Origin: Ramlibacter ginsenosidimutans
GTDB lineage: Bacteria > Pseudomonadota > Gammaproteobacteria > Burkholderiales > Burkholderiaceae_C
Length of the DNA stretch: 64,000 nucleotides
NCBI RefSeq assembly: GCF_042678185.1
Contig: NZ_JBHUDQ010000008.1
Reading direction: 5' to 3' (one strand)
Shown here: piece by piece, positions 46,374-56,194 of the stretch
Layout: the number at the start of each line of letters is the position of its first letter
How positions within the stretch are numbered: the first letter of the stretch is position 1
Program-made: the position numbers and the translations under genes
The notes under the pieces: model-generated
Told to the model about the DNA's origin: nothing
What the model saw: only the letters and a program-made list of their open reading frames with translations
Database searches by the model: none

Positions 46374-46644
46374 GGATTGCTATTGGCGCCTACCGGGCGC
46401 TGGGGCATCGGCCGTTCCGGGCCACGCAGGCCGGATCCAGTCAAGGGCAGATGAGTTTCAGGAGGTTGGGAGCCGGCAGGCAGCGAGGCCCGCTTCGTCC
46501 CCAGCGAAACGCTGAGCTCGCAGGCAACTGGAGGCCGCGAGAGAAGCCATTGTCGCATGTTTGTCCGGATGCTGCCGGGCAAACCGCCTGTGTTGCACGG
46601 GCGCACCGGCTGTCGTGCGCAAAGTGTCACCTGTCCTGTCAAAA

Positions 46645-46673
46645 ATGACCGGCCCGGGCCCGGCACCCATAAT
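46645..46673 (+). promoter_or_regulatory. Possible promoter of the first DUF1631 gene
   Basis: ATGACC and CATAAT are spaced by exactly 17 bp, with the -10 ending 25 bp before the ATG at 46699. The -35 matches consensus at only four of six positions, so this is a weak candidate. The rest of the 46374-46698 gap shows nothing else recognisable. Confidence 0.35.
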
Positions 46674-46698
46674 GGGCCGCAGTAGTTCATCCATATCC

Positions 46699-48951
46699 AT
46701 GGCCAAGACGATGAAGCTGCGCCTGGGCGTTGCCGACGACCCCACGCAGCTGCAACCCTCCCTCAGCGACTGCCTTGCTGCCATCCTGCAGCAGGCGAAC
46801 GGACTCATGGCCGAGGTGCTGCACGGCCTGGACACGGGCGCAGCGGGCACCGGCTCGCGGCGCATTGCCGCGTTCCAGCAGCCTGCCGTGCGCGGCACCA
46901 TCCTCGCGCTGCGCGCCGGTCCGGCTGCCATCCAGGCCACGTTCGTGCAGGAACTCACCCGCCTGGTGTACGAAGGCGGCGGCAAGGACCAGACGGCGGC
47001 CGAAGTGCTGCGCTTCGACGACCTGCAGCTGTTCGCCGACGAACAGCTGGACCAGAGCATCGAGCTCGCGCGCGCGCAACAGGAAGTGGCGCTGGCCGTG
47101 GACGACTCGCTGCCGGCAGTGGATGCTCTGATCAGCACGATGCTGGGTTGGCGCACCATCCAGCCGGGCCTCAACCCGATCCGTCCGGACGTGTTCGTGC
47201 GCGCACTGCAGTTCGCACTGCAGGAGCACGTGCGCGACGCGCACGTGCGCGAAGCCCTCATCACGCCGGCGGCCGGGCTGCTGGGCGTGAACCTGCGCCG
47301 GCTCTATCGCGAAGTGACGGATTGGCTGCGCTCCACCGGCATCGAACCCGCGGTGCCCCTGGGCGGCCGCGTGGACAAGACCACAGGCGCCAGCGGCAAA
47401 CCCGTGAGCGACGCGGCAGCCAAGACCTTGCTGACGCTGGACCGGCTGCGCAAGCTGCTCACCGGCGACTTCGACACGCCGCGCAAGGCCGAATTCCTGC
47501 ACACCGTGCCGGCCTCGATGGCGATGCTGCAGTACCTGAAGAAGACCGACGAACTGGTCAAGCGCCTGGAGCAGCGGCCCAGGGTGGAGACCGTGGCCGC
47601 GCCCGCGCAGCCGGTGGACATGCTGGCCGACGTGGGCCAGCCCGCCCCGGCGCCGGCGCGCATCGGCGAGCAGCTCGGCCAGGAAGTGGTGCAGATGATG
47701 TTCGAGCACCTGCTCGAAGACCGGCGGCTGCTGCCGGCGCTCAAGCGCGAGCTCAAGACCATGGAGCCGGCGGTGCACCGGCTGGCCAAGGCGGATTCGC
47801 GCTTCTTCAGCGACCGTACGCACCCCGGGCGCCAGGTGCTCGATCGCATCACCCAACGCAGCCTGGCGTTCACGTCCGAAGAGGATCCGGGCTGGCCCCG
47901 CTTCATCGCGACCGTGCAGGAAGCGAGCCGGTGGCTGGAAAGCAAGGTCATCGATGCGGACACGTTCGCGGAACTGCAGCACAGCCTGCAGGAGCAGTGG
48001 AAGGAGCAGGACCAGGGCGGCAAGCACAAGCGCGAGGAGGCCGCCAAGGCGCTGCTGCACGCGGAACAGCGCAACCTGCTGGCGCAGAAGCTGGCCGCCG
48101 AGTTCGTGCAACTCGTGGAGGACATCGACGTCGCCGACTTCGTGCGCGATTTCCTGCGCAATGCGTGGGCGCAGGTGGTGGCCGACGCCCAACTCAGTTG
48201 CGAAGACGGCTCCTCGGACCCGTTCGGCTATCGCGCGCTGGTGGACGACCTGATCTGGAGCGTGCAGAAGACCTCGGCCCAGCGCGGACGCGCGCGGCGC
48301 CTGGTGCAGATGATCCCGGGCCTGCTGCAGCGCATGCGCGAAGGCCTGCAGCGCATCGGCTATCCGTCCGAACTGACGCAGCGCTTCTTCGACCACCTGA
48401 TCACCCTGCACAAGGCGGCGGTGCAGGAAGGGCGCGACCCCGAGGTCCAGAAGGCGGCCGACGCGGCCTGGAACGAAGAGTCCGGTTTCAGCGACAGCGC
48501 CGTGGAGATGTGGCTGGACGGCGTCGAGGTGCAGGAGTCCGGCTACGTGGACTTCCAGGGCCTGGAGACCGACACCGAGCACGTCGCCTCCGTCGAGGCC
48601 GCGCAGCAGGAGGCGCAGGCACGGCAGCAGGAGGAAGCCCAGCGCAGCAGCGAAGAGGATGCGCCGGGCGAGATCACGCTGGGCGCGGGCCGGCCCGAAG
48701 ACCTGCGCGTGGGCACCTGGGTGGAGATCCGCATCAAGGCGGAATGGGTGCGCGCGCAGCTCACCTGGTGCAGCCCGCATGCGACGCTGTTCATGTTCAC
48801 CTCCGCCGGCGGCACGGCGCACTCGATGTCGCGCCGCACGCTGGACCGCCTGCGCAGCACGGACCACCTGCGCGTGGTCGCCGACCGCCCGGTGGTCGAA
48901 GAGGCCCTGGACCAGGTCGCGCAGGCGGCGCTGAAGAACAGTTTGAAGTAG
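46699..48951 (+). CDS. DUF1631-family protein, first paralogue
   Basis: A 750-residue protein of unknown function in the DUF1631 family, found mainly in beta- and gamma-proteobacteria. It is largely helical, acidic and cytoplasmic, with no signal peptide or TM helix. Conserved blocks include LAKADSRFFSDRTHPGRQVLDRITQRSLAF and a charged coiled-coil-like region (RQQEEAQRSSEEDAPGE). The last 80 residues form a beta-rich module (VGTWVEIRIKAEWVRAQLTWCSPHATLFMFTSAGGTAHSMSRRTLDRL) that looks PilZ-like by pattern. Older annotations call such proteins thymidine phosphorylase, which nothing here supports. A paralogue lies just beyond ettA. The start is uncertain; no good Shine-Dalgarno is seen. Confidence 0.8.
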   Translation: MAKTMKLRLGVADDPTQLQPSLSDCLAAILQQANGLMAEVLHGLDTGAAGTGSRRIAAFQQPAVRGTILALRAGPAAIQATFVQELTRLVYEGGGKDQTAAEVLRFDDLQLFADEQLDQSIELARAQQEVALAVDDSLPAVDALISTMLGWRTIQPGLNPIRPDVFVRALQFALQEHVRDAHVREALITPAAGLLGVNLRRLYREVTDWLRSTGIEPAVPLGGRVDKTTGASGKPVSDAAAKTLLTLDRLRKLLTGDFDTPRKAEFLHTVPASMAMLQYLKKTDELVKRLEQRPRVETVAAPAQPVDMLADVGQPAPAPARIGEQLGQEVVQMMFEHLLEDRRLLPALKRELKTMEPAVHRLAKADSRFFSDRTHPGRQVLDRITQRSLAFTSEEDPGWPRFIATVQEASRWLESKVIDADTFAELQHSLQEQWKEQDQGGKHKREEAAKALLHAEQRNLLAQKLAAEFVQLVEDIDVADFVRDFLRNAWAQVVADAQLSCEDGSSDPFGYRALVDDLIWSVQKTSAQRGRARRLVQMIPGLLQRMREGLQRIGYPSELTQRFFDHLITLHKAAVQEGRDPEVQKAADAAWNEESGFSDSAVEMWLDGVEVQESGYVDFQGLETDTEHVASVEAAQQEAQARQQEEAQRSSEEDAPGEITLGAGRPEDLRVGTWVEIRIKAEWVRAQLTWCSPHATLFMFTSAGGTAHSMSRRTLDRLRSTDHLRVVADRPVVEEALDQVAQAALKNSLK

Positions 48952-49032
48952 AGGGGCCAGGGGCTGGGGGCCAGGGGCCAGGTTCGCTGTCTTCGACGCT
49001 CCCTAACCCCTAGACCCTGGCTCCTGGCCCCT
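48952..49032. repeat. G/C-rich imperfect inverted repeat between DUF1631 and ettA
   Basis: It starts directly after the DUF1631 stop. The left end AGGGGCCAGG-GGCTGGGG pairs with CCCTGGCTCCTGGCCCCT at 49015-49032 (15 of 18 bp), and the unit GGGGCCAGG is also repeated in direct orientation (48953-48961, 48967-48975 region). It could terminate the DUF1631 transcript, and it looks like a dispersed intergenic repeat. Only one copy is in this window. Confidence 0.55.
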
Positions 49033-49068
49033 AACTGGGATAATGCTCGGTTTCCCCGGCAGGACACC

Positions 49069-50736
<1,668 letters not shown>

Positions 50737-50765
50737 GCGAGCTCACAGAGGAGGGGCCTGCCGCG

Positions 50766-52853
50766 ATGGCTGGTGCCACGCAACAACCCCGGTACCACGC
50801 GCTCTATCGCGCCTGCATCAAGGACGCCGCCCTCGCTGGGGGCGAGTTGATGCGGGCCGCGCTTGCGCGGGCGCTTCAGGAGCTGCCGGACCGGGCGGCG
50901 GCCATGCCGGACGTCGTGGACCGCAACCTGCTGCTCGAGGCGGTGAATGTGTTGCGCGAACAACAGGCTGCCCTAGGCGCCGGTTTTCCGCAGGCCCTGC
51001 TCACCGAGTTCGCGCAGGCGATCGCGGGCGATCGCGTCGCCTCCCTCAGCTTCGACACGCTGCCGCTGCTCGGCGACGAGCAGGTGCAGGAGAACGCGGA
51101 CCTGGTGCACGCCGGGCAGGAGCTCGAACAGGCGGTGCGTCCGCAACTGGCCGAACTCGAACGCGTGCTGCTGGCGGCGCAGCTCACGCCCGAGGGCGGC
51201 CAGCAGCGCCATCCCTTGCGGCCGGAGGTGTATGCGCGCGCCATGCATCGCCTCGCGCGCGTGAGCCCGGTCTCGCCGGCCGTGCGACGCCGCTGGCTGC
51301 GCTACCTGCCGCCCCTGATGGCGCCCGAACTGGCGCAGGCGCTGCATGGCACGGCGCAGCGGCTGCAGGCCGAACTGGCCGACCACATCGAGCTGCCTGC
51401 GGTGCACCCGCAGGACGAGATGGACGAGGCCACCCAGCTCACCATCCGCGCGCTGCGCAAGCTGCTCTCCGGCGCGCCCGGCGATGCCGCGGACGAAGGC
51501 GTGATCGTCTTCTCGGACACCGGCGACAGCGACTTCTCGCACACGGTGCCGGCTGCGCTGGAGATGGTGCAGGACATGCGCAAGGTCGACCAGCTGCTGC
51601 TGCAGCTGCGCCAGCGCCAGGCCGCGATGCCGGGCCGCGAACGCGACAGCCTCGCCGCATTCCGCCGGGCGCTGCGCCACGAGGCGCGGCGGCCGGCGCA
51701 GGCGCTGGGGCTCGAAGTCGTGCACCTGATGATCGACAACCTCGCCGAGGAGCCGCGGCTGCTGCCGGCGGTGCGCAACGTCGTGCGCGACCTGGAGCCG
51801 CCGCTGCTGCGCCTGGCGCTGGTCGATCCCCGCTTCTTCAGCGACCGCTCGCATCCGGCGCGCCGGCTGCTGGAGCAAATCACGCAGCGCAGCCTCGCGT
51901 GGTCCTCGCCGCAGGAGCCGGGCTTCTCCACCTTCATGGACGGCCTGCAGCAGGCGACCGAAGCCCTGCTCGACGCAGGCGGCACCGGGCCCGAGACCTT
52001 CGAGATCGCGTTGTCGGCGCTACAGGAGGCCTGGGACGAGGCCCAGCCGCGCGGCCGCCGCAACCGCGAGCGCGCCGTGCGCGCGTTGATGCGCGCAGAG
52101 CAGCGCAACCTGCTCGCCGGCCGCATCGCGCAGCAGATCCTGGAGCGTCCCGACGCGGCGCAGGCTCCGCGCGAGGCGCTGGCCTTCCTCACCGGGCCGT
52201 GGACGCAGGTGATGGCGCAGGCGCGCCTGGCCGACATGGCGGGCGAAGAGGACCCGGGGGGCGGCTGGTGGGTGGTGCAGAGCGTGCTGTGGAGTGTGCA
52301 GCCTGCGCTGGCCGCGCGCGTCGCGGGCCAGCATCGCACCCTCGTGGCACGCATCGACGCGGGCTTGCAGAGCATCGACCACCTGCCGGCGGATACCGAC
52401 CGCTGGCAGAACCTGCTGTCGGCCTTGCGCGACCTGGCCCTCGCCTCGGGCGCCGGCACGCCGGCGCGCAGCCGCGAGGCGGAGACTGCGCCGGAGACGA
52501 CCAACACCTGGCTGGCTCCGCTCGAGATGCACGAGTCGGGCTTCATCCCGGATTCCGCGATGACGCCGGAAACGAGTGCGCCGGAGGCCGATGCGCTGGG
52601 CTCGCAGGAGCTGGAGGTCGGCGCGTTCGTGGACCTGATGGCGGATGGCTGGGAACGCTGGCAGCTCACGTGGGCCAGCCCGCACGGCCTGCTGTTCATG
52701 TTCACGCATGCCAGCGGTGCGGCGCGCTCGATGACGCGGCGCAAGTTGAACAGCATGCTCGCGCAGGGCACGCTGCGCCTGGTGTCGGCGCATCCCGTGG
52801 TCGACGGCGCACTCGATGCGGTGGCGCGCGCGGCCTGGCGCAACACCGCCTAG
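50766..52853 (+). CDS. DUF1631-family protein, second paralogue
   Basis: A 695-residue paralogue of the protein at 46699-48951. It shares the block LALVDPRFFSDRSHPARRLLEQITQRSLAWSS and the C-terminal beta module (VGAFVDLMADGWERWQLTWASPHGLLFMFTHASGAARSMTRRKL). It lacks the long acidic stretch before that module. Function unknown; cytoplasmic by absence of signals. It starts 29 bp after ettA, with GAGGGG upstream of the ATG. Its TAG overlaps the stop of the next, convergent gene (shared CTAG). Confidence 0.78.
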   Translation: MAGATQQPRYHALYRACIKDAALAGGELMRAALARALQELPDRAAAMPDVVDRNLLLEAVNVLREQQAALGAGFPQALLTEFAQAIAGDRVASLSFDTLPLLGDEQVQENADLVHAGQELEQAVRPQLAELERVLLAAQLTPEGGQQRHPLRPEVYARAMHRLARVSPVSPAVRRRWLRYLPPLMAPELAQALHGTAQRLQAELADHIELPAVHPQDEMDEATQLTIRALRKLLSGAPGDAADEGVIVFSDTGDSDFSHTVPAALEMVQDMRKVDQLLLQLRQRQAAMPGRERDSLAAFRRALRHEARRPAQALGLEVVHLMIDNLAEEPRLLPAVRNVVRDLEPPLLRLALVDPRFFSDRSHPARRLLEQITQRSLAWSSPQEPGFSTFMDGLQQATEALLDAGGTGPETFEIALSALQEAWDEAQPRGRRNRERAVRALMRAEQRNLLAGRIAQQILERPDAAQAPREALAFLTGPWTQVMAQARLADMAGEEDPGGGWWVVQSVLWSVQPALAARVAGQHRTLVARIDAGLQSIDHLPADTDRWQNLLSALRDLALASGAGTPARSREAETAPETTNTWLAPLEMHESGFIPDSAMTPETSAPEADALGSQELEVGAFVDLMADGWERWQLTWASPHGLLFMFTHASGAARSMTRRKLNSMLAQGTLRLVSAHPVVDGALDAVARAAWRNTA

Positions 52854-53182
52854 GCCTGCCACACGCCGTAGCCCCGCTCGCGCAGGGCGATGCCCAGTTC
52901 CACTTCCATGTCGCAGGCGGCGCGGTACGGCATCGGGTTGTAGACGGCGTACAGGTCGGGCCGCAGGCGCACGCCGTAATCGTGCACGTAGTTGTTGGAC
53001 TGGATGCCGGCCTTGTGGCGGTCGAAGCGCACGTCCGGGTCGAGGCCCGTCATGCCGACGTACACGAAGGGCATGCCGAGGCGGTAGTCGGGATTGCAGC
53101 GGCGAAAGCGCGCGTTGTTCCACACGCGGTCGTCGAGTTCGACGACATACACGTGGTAGTGGTGGCGCGGTGCGCGCGGCAT
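52850..53182 (-). CDS. Small GIY-YIG-like protein
   Basis: A 110-residue protein. HVYVVELDD followed by FVYVGMTGLDPDVRFDRHKAG recalls the GIY-YIG nuclease core (two short strands, then a helix with Arg and a nearby His), and EVELGIALRERGYGVW could hold the catalytic acidic residue. The match is weak and the GIY triplet is degenerate, so it may be a non-nuclease relative. The start MPRAPRHHYH gives the shortest frame consistent with the core. It follows the OsmC gene by 2 bp on the same strand. Confidence 0.55.
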   Translation of the reverse strand: MPRAPRHHYHVYVVELDDRVWNNARFRRCNPDYRLGMPFVYVGMTGLDPDVRFDRHKAGIQSNNYVHDYGVRLRPDLYAVYNPMPYRAACDMEVELGIALRERGYGVWQA

Positions 53183-53184
53183 TC

Positions 53185-53694
53185 TCAGGCGCGGCGCCAG
53201 GCGCCTTCGATGCGCACCTCGCCGCGCAGCGAATGGGCGATCGCGCAGTGCGCGTGCGCTTCGTGGTGCAGCGAGGCGATCGTCGCATCGTCCACGGCCG
53301 CCGTGCCTGACACGCGCACGTCGGGCCGCAGGATCACTTCCGTGATGCCCTCGAGCCCGTCGGGGAAGCGGCCCATGCGCGCCTGCGCCGCATCGCGGTA
53401 GCTGTCGACCACGATGCCGCGCTGCGCCGCGAGCGAGAGGAACCACAGCATGTGGCAGCTCGAAGTGGCGGCCACCAGCGCTTCCTCGGGGTCCACTGCG
53501 GTGGGATCGGACAGGGGCACGCGCACCGACAGCGGCGAGCTCGAGCCGGGCACGACCGCGCCGCCATCGAAGAGCCACTGGTGCGCGCGCGCGTACTGGT
53601 TGTCGGTGAACGGCGCGTCGCCGCGGGTCCATTCCACGGTACAGCCATAGGTGTGCGGGGACTTCGCGGTACGCGCAATGGAAGAGGCAGTCAT
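53185..53694 (-). CDS. OsmC/Ohr-family protein
   Basis: A 169-residue OsmC-fold protein, a family of thiol peroxidases acting on organic hydroperoxides. The two key cysteines are present: Cys80 in ATSSCHMLWFLSLAA and Cys150 in HEAHAHCAIAHS. Family dimers are cytoplasmic. The start ATG lies only six bases from a strong -10, so the transcript may be leaderless. It overlaps nothing but is followed 2 bp later by the GIY-YIG-like gene. Confidence 0.85.
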   Translation of the reverse strand: MTASSIARTAKSPHTYGCTVEWTRGDAPFTDNQYARAHQWLFDGGAVVPGSSSPLSVRVPLSDPTAVDPEEALVAATSSCHMLWFLSLAAQRGIVVDSYRDAAQARMGRFPDGLEGITEVILRPDVRVSGTAAVDDATIASLHHEAHAHCAIAHSLRGEVRIEGAWRRA

Positions 53695-53700
53695 GCCGAA

Positions 53701-53729
53701 TTTATACGTGGATACAAGTCGAGGTACAA
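53701..53729 (-). promoter_or_regulatory. Strong promoter of the OsmC gene
   Basis: On the minus strand TTGTAC (53724-53729) and TATAAA (53701-53706) are separated by 17 bp. Only TTCGGC stands between the -10 and the ATG, which puts the expected transcription start at or within a base or two of the start codon. Confidence 0.65.
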
Positions 53730-53733
53730 GGCA

Positions 53734-53838
53734 ATGGCGTGCTGCGGAGGTGGCTGCGGGAGCCCCTGTGCAAATTCACGCGCAGAGCTACTTTCGGCGG
53801 TGAAGCGCATGAGTTTTTCACGTCTGACAAGCTCGTAG
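53734..53838 (+). CDS. Candidate 34-residue cysteine-rich small protein
   Basis: The frame reads MACCGGGCGSPCANSRAELL and then 14 more residues to a TAG. Five residues upstream of the Ser-Arg segment are cysteines or glycines arranged CC-GGG-C-G-S-P-C. GAGG stands about nine bases before the ATG. Base composition is less GC-rich than the surroundings. It lies 84 bp upstream of the transglycosylase-like gene, on the same strand, and opposite the OsmC promoter. It could be a leader peptide or metal-binding micro-protein, or a chance frame; I do not recognise it. Confidence 0.3.
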   Translation: MACCGGGCGSPCANSRAELLSAVKRMSFSRLTSS

Positions 53839-53922
53839 GACAGAACGCTGTAACAGCCCGAACTTTCACCGACACAGGCCGTCAGTCACCACTTGTTCGC
53901 AACTCTGGCAGGGACTTCAGGA

Positions 53923-54789
53923 ATGAAAGAGCGCGTGGCCTCGCAACACACCTCCGTTCACTACGTCGTGATGCTGGCCGGCCTCGTGGCCGTGGGCCTG
54001 ACTGGTTCCATGGGCACCGCCCCCGCGCCCGTGTCGGACACGCTGGCTCAGCGTGCGCCCGCGCCGTCGCCGGTGGTTGCGCCCGCGCCCCAGCCCGCTG
54101 TCATCGCGCTGGCGCCGGCGCCCGCGGCGGCCGCCGTGTCCCCCTTCAAGATGGCCACGAACGGCTATTACGACCAGCTGCGCAGCAAGCTGCACTGGAT
54201 GCCCGTGCGCCTGGGCGACAGCATCCTCGAGACGCCCGATCCCAAGTCGCGGCTGCTGCTGGTCGAGTCGGCCGCGCAGCGTGCGGGGCTGGCGCAGGTC
54301 GGCCTGAGCTATCGCGACGTGTACGGCATCATCAATGCCGAGACCTCGTGGATTCCGCGCATGGGCGCGAGCAAGGATGGCACGCCCAACCTCGGCATCG
54401 CGCAGTTCGAGCCCGCGACCGCGCGCGCCGTGGGCCTCACCGACCCGACCGATCCCGTGCAGGCCGTGCACGCGCTCGCGCTGCACCTGAAGGACGCGGC
54501 GATCTGGAGCGCCAAGCGCATCGAGAACCTCAAGCTCACGCCGGAAGAGCGTGCGCGCAAGCTGCGCGAGGGCGTGTCCATCTACTACAACCTCTCCAGC
54601 AAGGGCCGCAGCGTCTGGAACGGCCTCAACACCGCCAAGCTGCCGATCGAGACGCAACGGCACATCGCGAACGCGCGCATCGGTGCGCGGGAGGCTGCGG
54701 AGCTCGAGGAGCAACTGCAGGCCGTGCGTGCGCGCGTCGGCGCCCCCGGCATGCTGACCGCGTCCTTCCAGAAGAACAACGGCGGTTAA
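53923..54789 (+). CDS. Lytic transglycosylase-like (SLT) protein
   Basis: A 288-residue envelope protein. An N-terminal hydrophobic segment (YVVMLAGLVAVGLTGSMG) is followed by a Pro-Ala linker (about 43-72) and a lysozyme-like SLT domain: IINAETSWIPRMGAS with the catalytic-glutamate position at Glu140, and PNLGIAQFEPATARAVGL. The family cleaves the glycan strands of peptidoglycan. The start at MKERVASQHTSV keeps a normal signal/anchor; an upstream ATG adds ten residues. A helical C-terminal tail is of unknown use. No partner genes adjoin. Confidence 0.82.
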   Translation: MKERVASQHTSVHYVVMLAGLVAVGLTGSMGTAPAPVSDTLAQRAPAPSPVVAPAPQPAVIALAPAPAAAAVSPFKMATNGYYDQLRSKLHWMPVRLGDSILETPDPKSRLLLVESAAQRAGLAQVGLSYRDVYGIINAETSWIPRMGASKDGTPNLGIAQFEPATARAVGLTDPTDPVQAVHALALHLKDAAIWSAKRIENLKLTPEERARKLREGVSIYYNLSSKGRSVWNGLNTAKLPIETQRHIANARIGAREAAELEEQLQAVRARVGAPGMLTASFQKNNGG

Positions 54790-54841
54790 AGCGCGCGCCG
54801 TTCACCGATGACGCCGGCCGGCCTGCGCCCGCCGGCGCTTT

Positions 54842-56194
54842 TCATGGCGACGGAAAGACCGCAGCGGTTGCGCCCGCGGCCTTGCGTCGCACCGCATCGA
54901 TGTTGTTGCGCAGCGCGTAGAGCTCGTCGGCGTACGAGAGCGGCACGCTGATGCGGCCCACGCGCTCGTCGAGCACCTCGAGCTCGCGCGCGATTTCCCT
55001 GCCTTCCTCCGGCCGGGCGCCCAGCCGGTTCTCGAGGTCGCGCAACTGCCCGTACCAGCGGAACACGCGCGAGCGGATGCGGAACTGGTACAGCGGCGGC
55101 ACGATGCGCGACAGCGGCAGCAGCACGGCCAGGATGATGCCCAGCACGAGCCACATGCGTTCCACGAGGTTGGCGAGCCAGAACGGCAGCCAGCGTTGCA
55201 GGAAGGGCTGGCCCGCGCGGATGGTCCGCTCCGCTTCCCGCGAGACCGGGTACTCGCTGTGTTCGATGTTCGGAAAGCTGCCGGCGCGGTTGAACCAGCC
55301 GGCGGGGCTGTGCAGGTCGTGCGCAGCCTGCGTGAACAGCTGCAGCAGCGCGGGATGCGTGCCCTCGCGCGCGAGCAGGCCGGTGGTGGTGGCGACGAGG
55401 TGCACATCCTGCGGCGGCAGGTCGCGCGCGAGGTCCACGATGCCGCGCGGCAGCAGCACGGGCGTGAGGAAGGGCAGGCGCCGCGAGTACGCCTCGCTCT
55501 GGCTGAAGTCCATCAGCCGCACGCCGGGCGTCTGCAGCAGCATCTGCACCATCAGCGATTCGGGCGCCGACGCGAACACCAGCACGTCGAGGTCGCCATT
55601 GAGGAAGGCCACCGTCGCGGCGGTCTGGTCCTGCCGCGAGATCTTCAGCTTCGCGAGGTCCAGGCTGTTCGCCTCCAGCAGGCGGCGCATGATGCCCGGC
55701 GAACCGCTGCCCCGCGCGCCGATGTCCACGCGCAGGTCCTGCAGTTGCGTGAGGGAGGTGAGCGTGCCGTTCGGCAAGTCCCTGGCCGCAGCCTCGCGGT
55801 AGAAGATCCACACCGGCTCCACGAACAGGCTGCCCAGCGACACGATGCCGCTGCTTTCGTTCGCGGCAGGGTCGCCGCTGCCGCCCTGCACGAAGGCGAC
55901 GTCCGCCTTGCCTTCCTTCAGCAGGCGCAGGTTGGCGCGCGAGCCCTCGCTGGGCACCAGCACCACCTGGATGCCGTAGCGCTTCAATGCCTGCTGGTAG
56001 CGCTTGCCGAATTCGTCGTAGGCGCTCTGCGCCGGACCCGTGGCCAGCGTGACCTTCTTCGGCGGGTTCGGGTCCAGCCACCAGTACGCCGCCGCGAGCA
56101 GCACGAGGGCGAGCAGGGCGATGGGGCCGGCGGAGATGAGCAGGTCGCGCAGCGACAGCAAGGTGTGGTGCAGGACCTTCACGGGCTTCTTCAT
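54842..56194 (-). CDS. Membrane-anchored TAXI-family solute-binding protein
   Basis: A 450-residue protein. An N-terminal TM helix (LISAGPIALLALVLLAAAYWW) leads into a TAXI-type TRAP binding domain (KVTLATGPAQSAYDEFGKRYQQAL, VAFVQGGSGD, VDIGARGSGSPGIMRRLL). A second TM pair follows (MWLVLGIILAVLLPLSRIVPP), then a cytoplasmic coiled region. Classical TAXI binders are free periplasmic proteins feeding a TRAP permease, but no TRAP permease is encoded here. It may be a sensor or use a remote permease. It overlaps the peptidase gene upstream by 4 bp (ATGA). Confidence 0.85.
   Translation of the reverse strand: MKKPVKVLHHTLLSLRDLLISAGPIALLALVLLAAAYWWLDPNPPKKVTLATGPAQSAYDEFGKRYQQALKRYGIQVVLVPSEGSRANLRLLKEGKADVAFVQGGSGDPAANESSGIVSLGSLFVEPVWIFYREAAARDLPNGTLTSLTQLQDLRVDIGARGSGSPGIMRRLLEANSLDLAKLKISRQDQTAATVAFLNGDLDVLVFASAPESLMVQMLLQTPGVRLMDFSQSEAYSRRLPFLTPVLLPRGIVDLARDLPPQDVHLVATTTGLLAREGTHPALLQLFTQAAHDLHSPAGWFNRAGSFPNIEHSEYPVSREAERTIRAGQPFLQRWLPFWLANLVERMWLVLGIILAVLLPLSRIVPPLYQFRIRSRVFRWYGQLRDLENRLGARPEEGREIARELEVLDERVGRISVPLSYADELYALRNNIDAVRRKAAGATAAVFPSP

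Noticed and set aside
46374..46698. rhlE promoter on the minus strand at TTGACA (46637-46642)
   Set aside because: There is a perfect -35 hexamer but nothing like a -10 at 16-18 bp, so it was not called.
46699..48951. Thymidine phosphorylase label for DUF1631
   Set aside because: No glycosyltransferase/phosphorylase motif is present; the label is a legacy annotation.
53695..53922. Possible riboswitch (c-di-GMP type) before the transglycosylase-like gene
   Set aside because: Short GC-rich pairings exist, but none of the conserved riboswitch core sequences could be matched.
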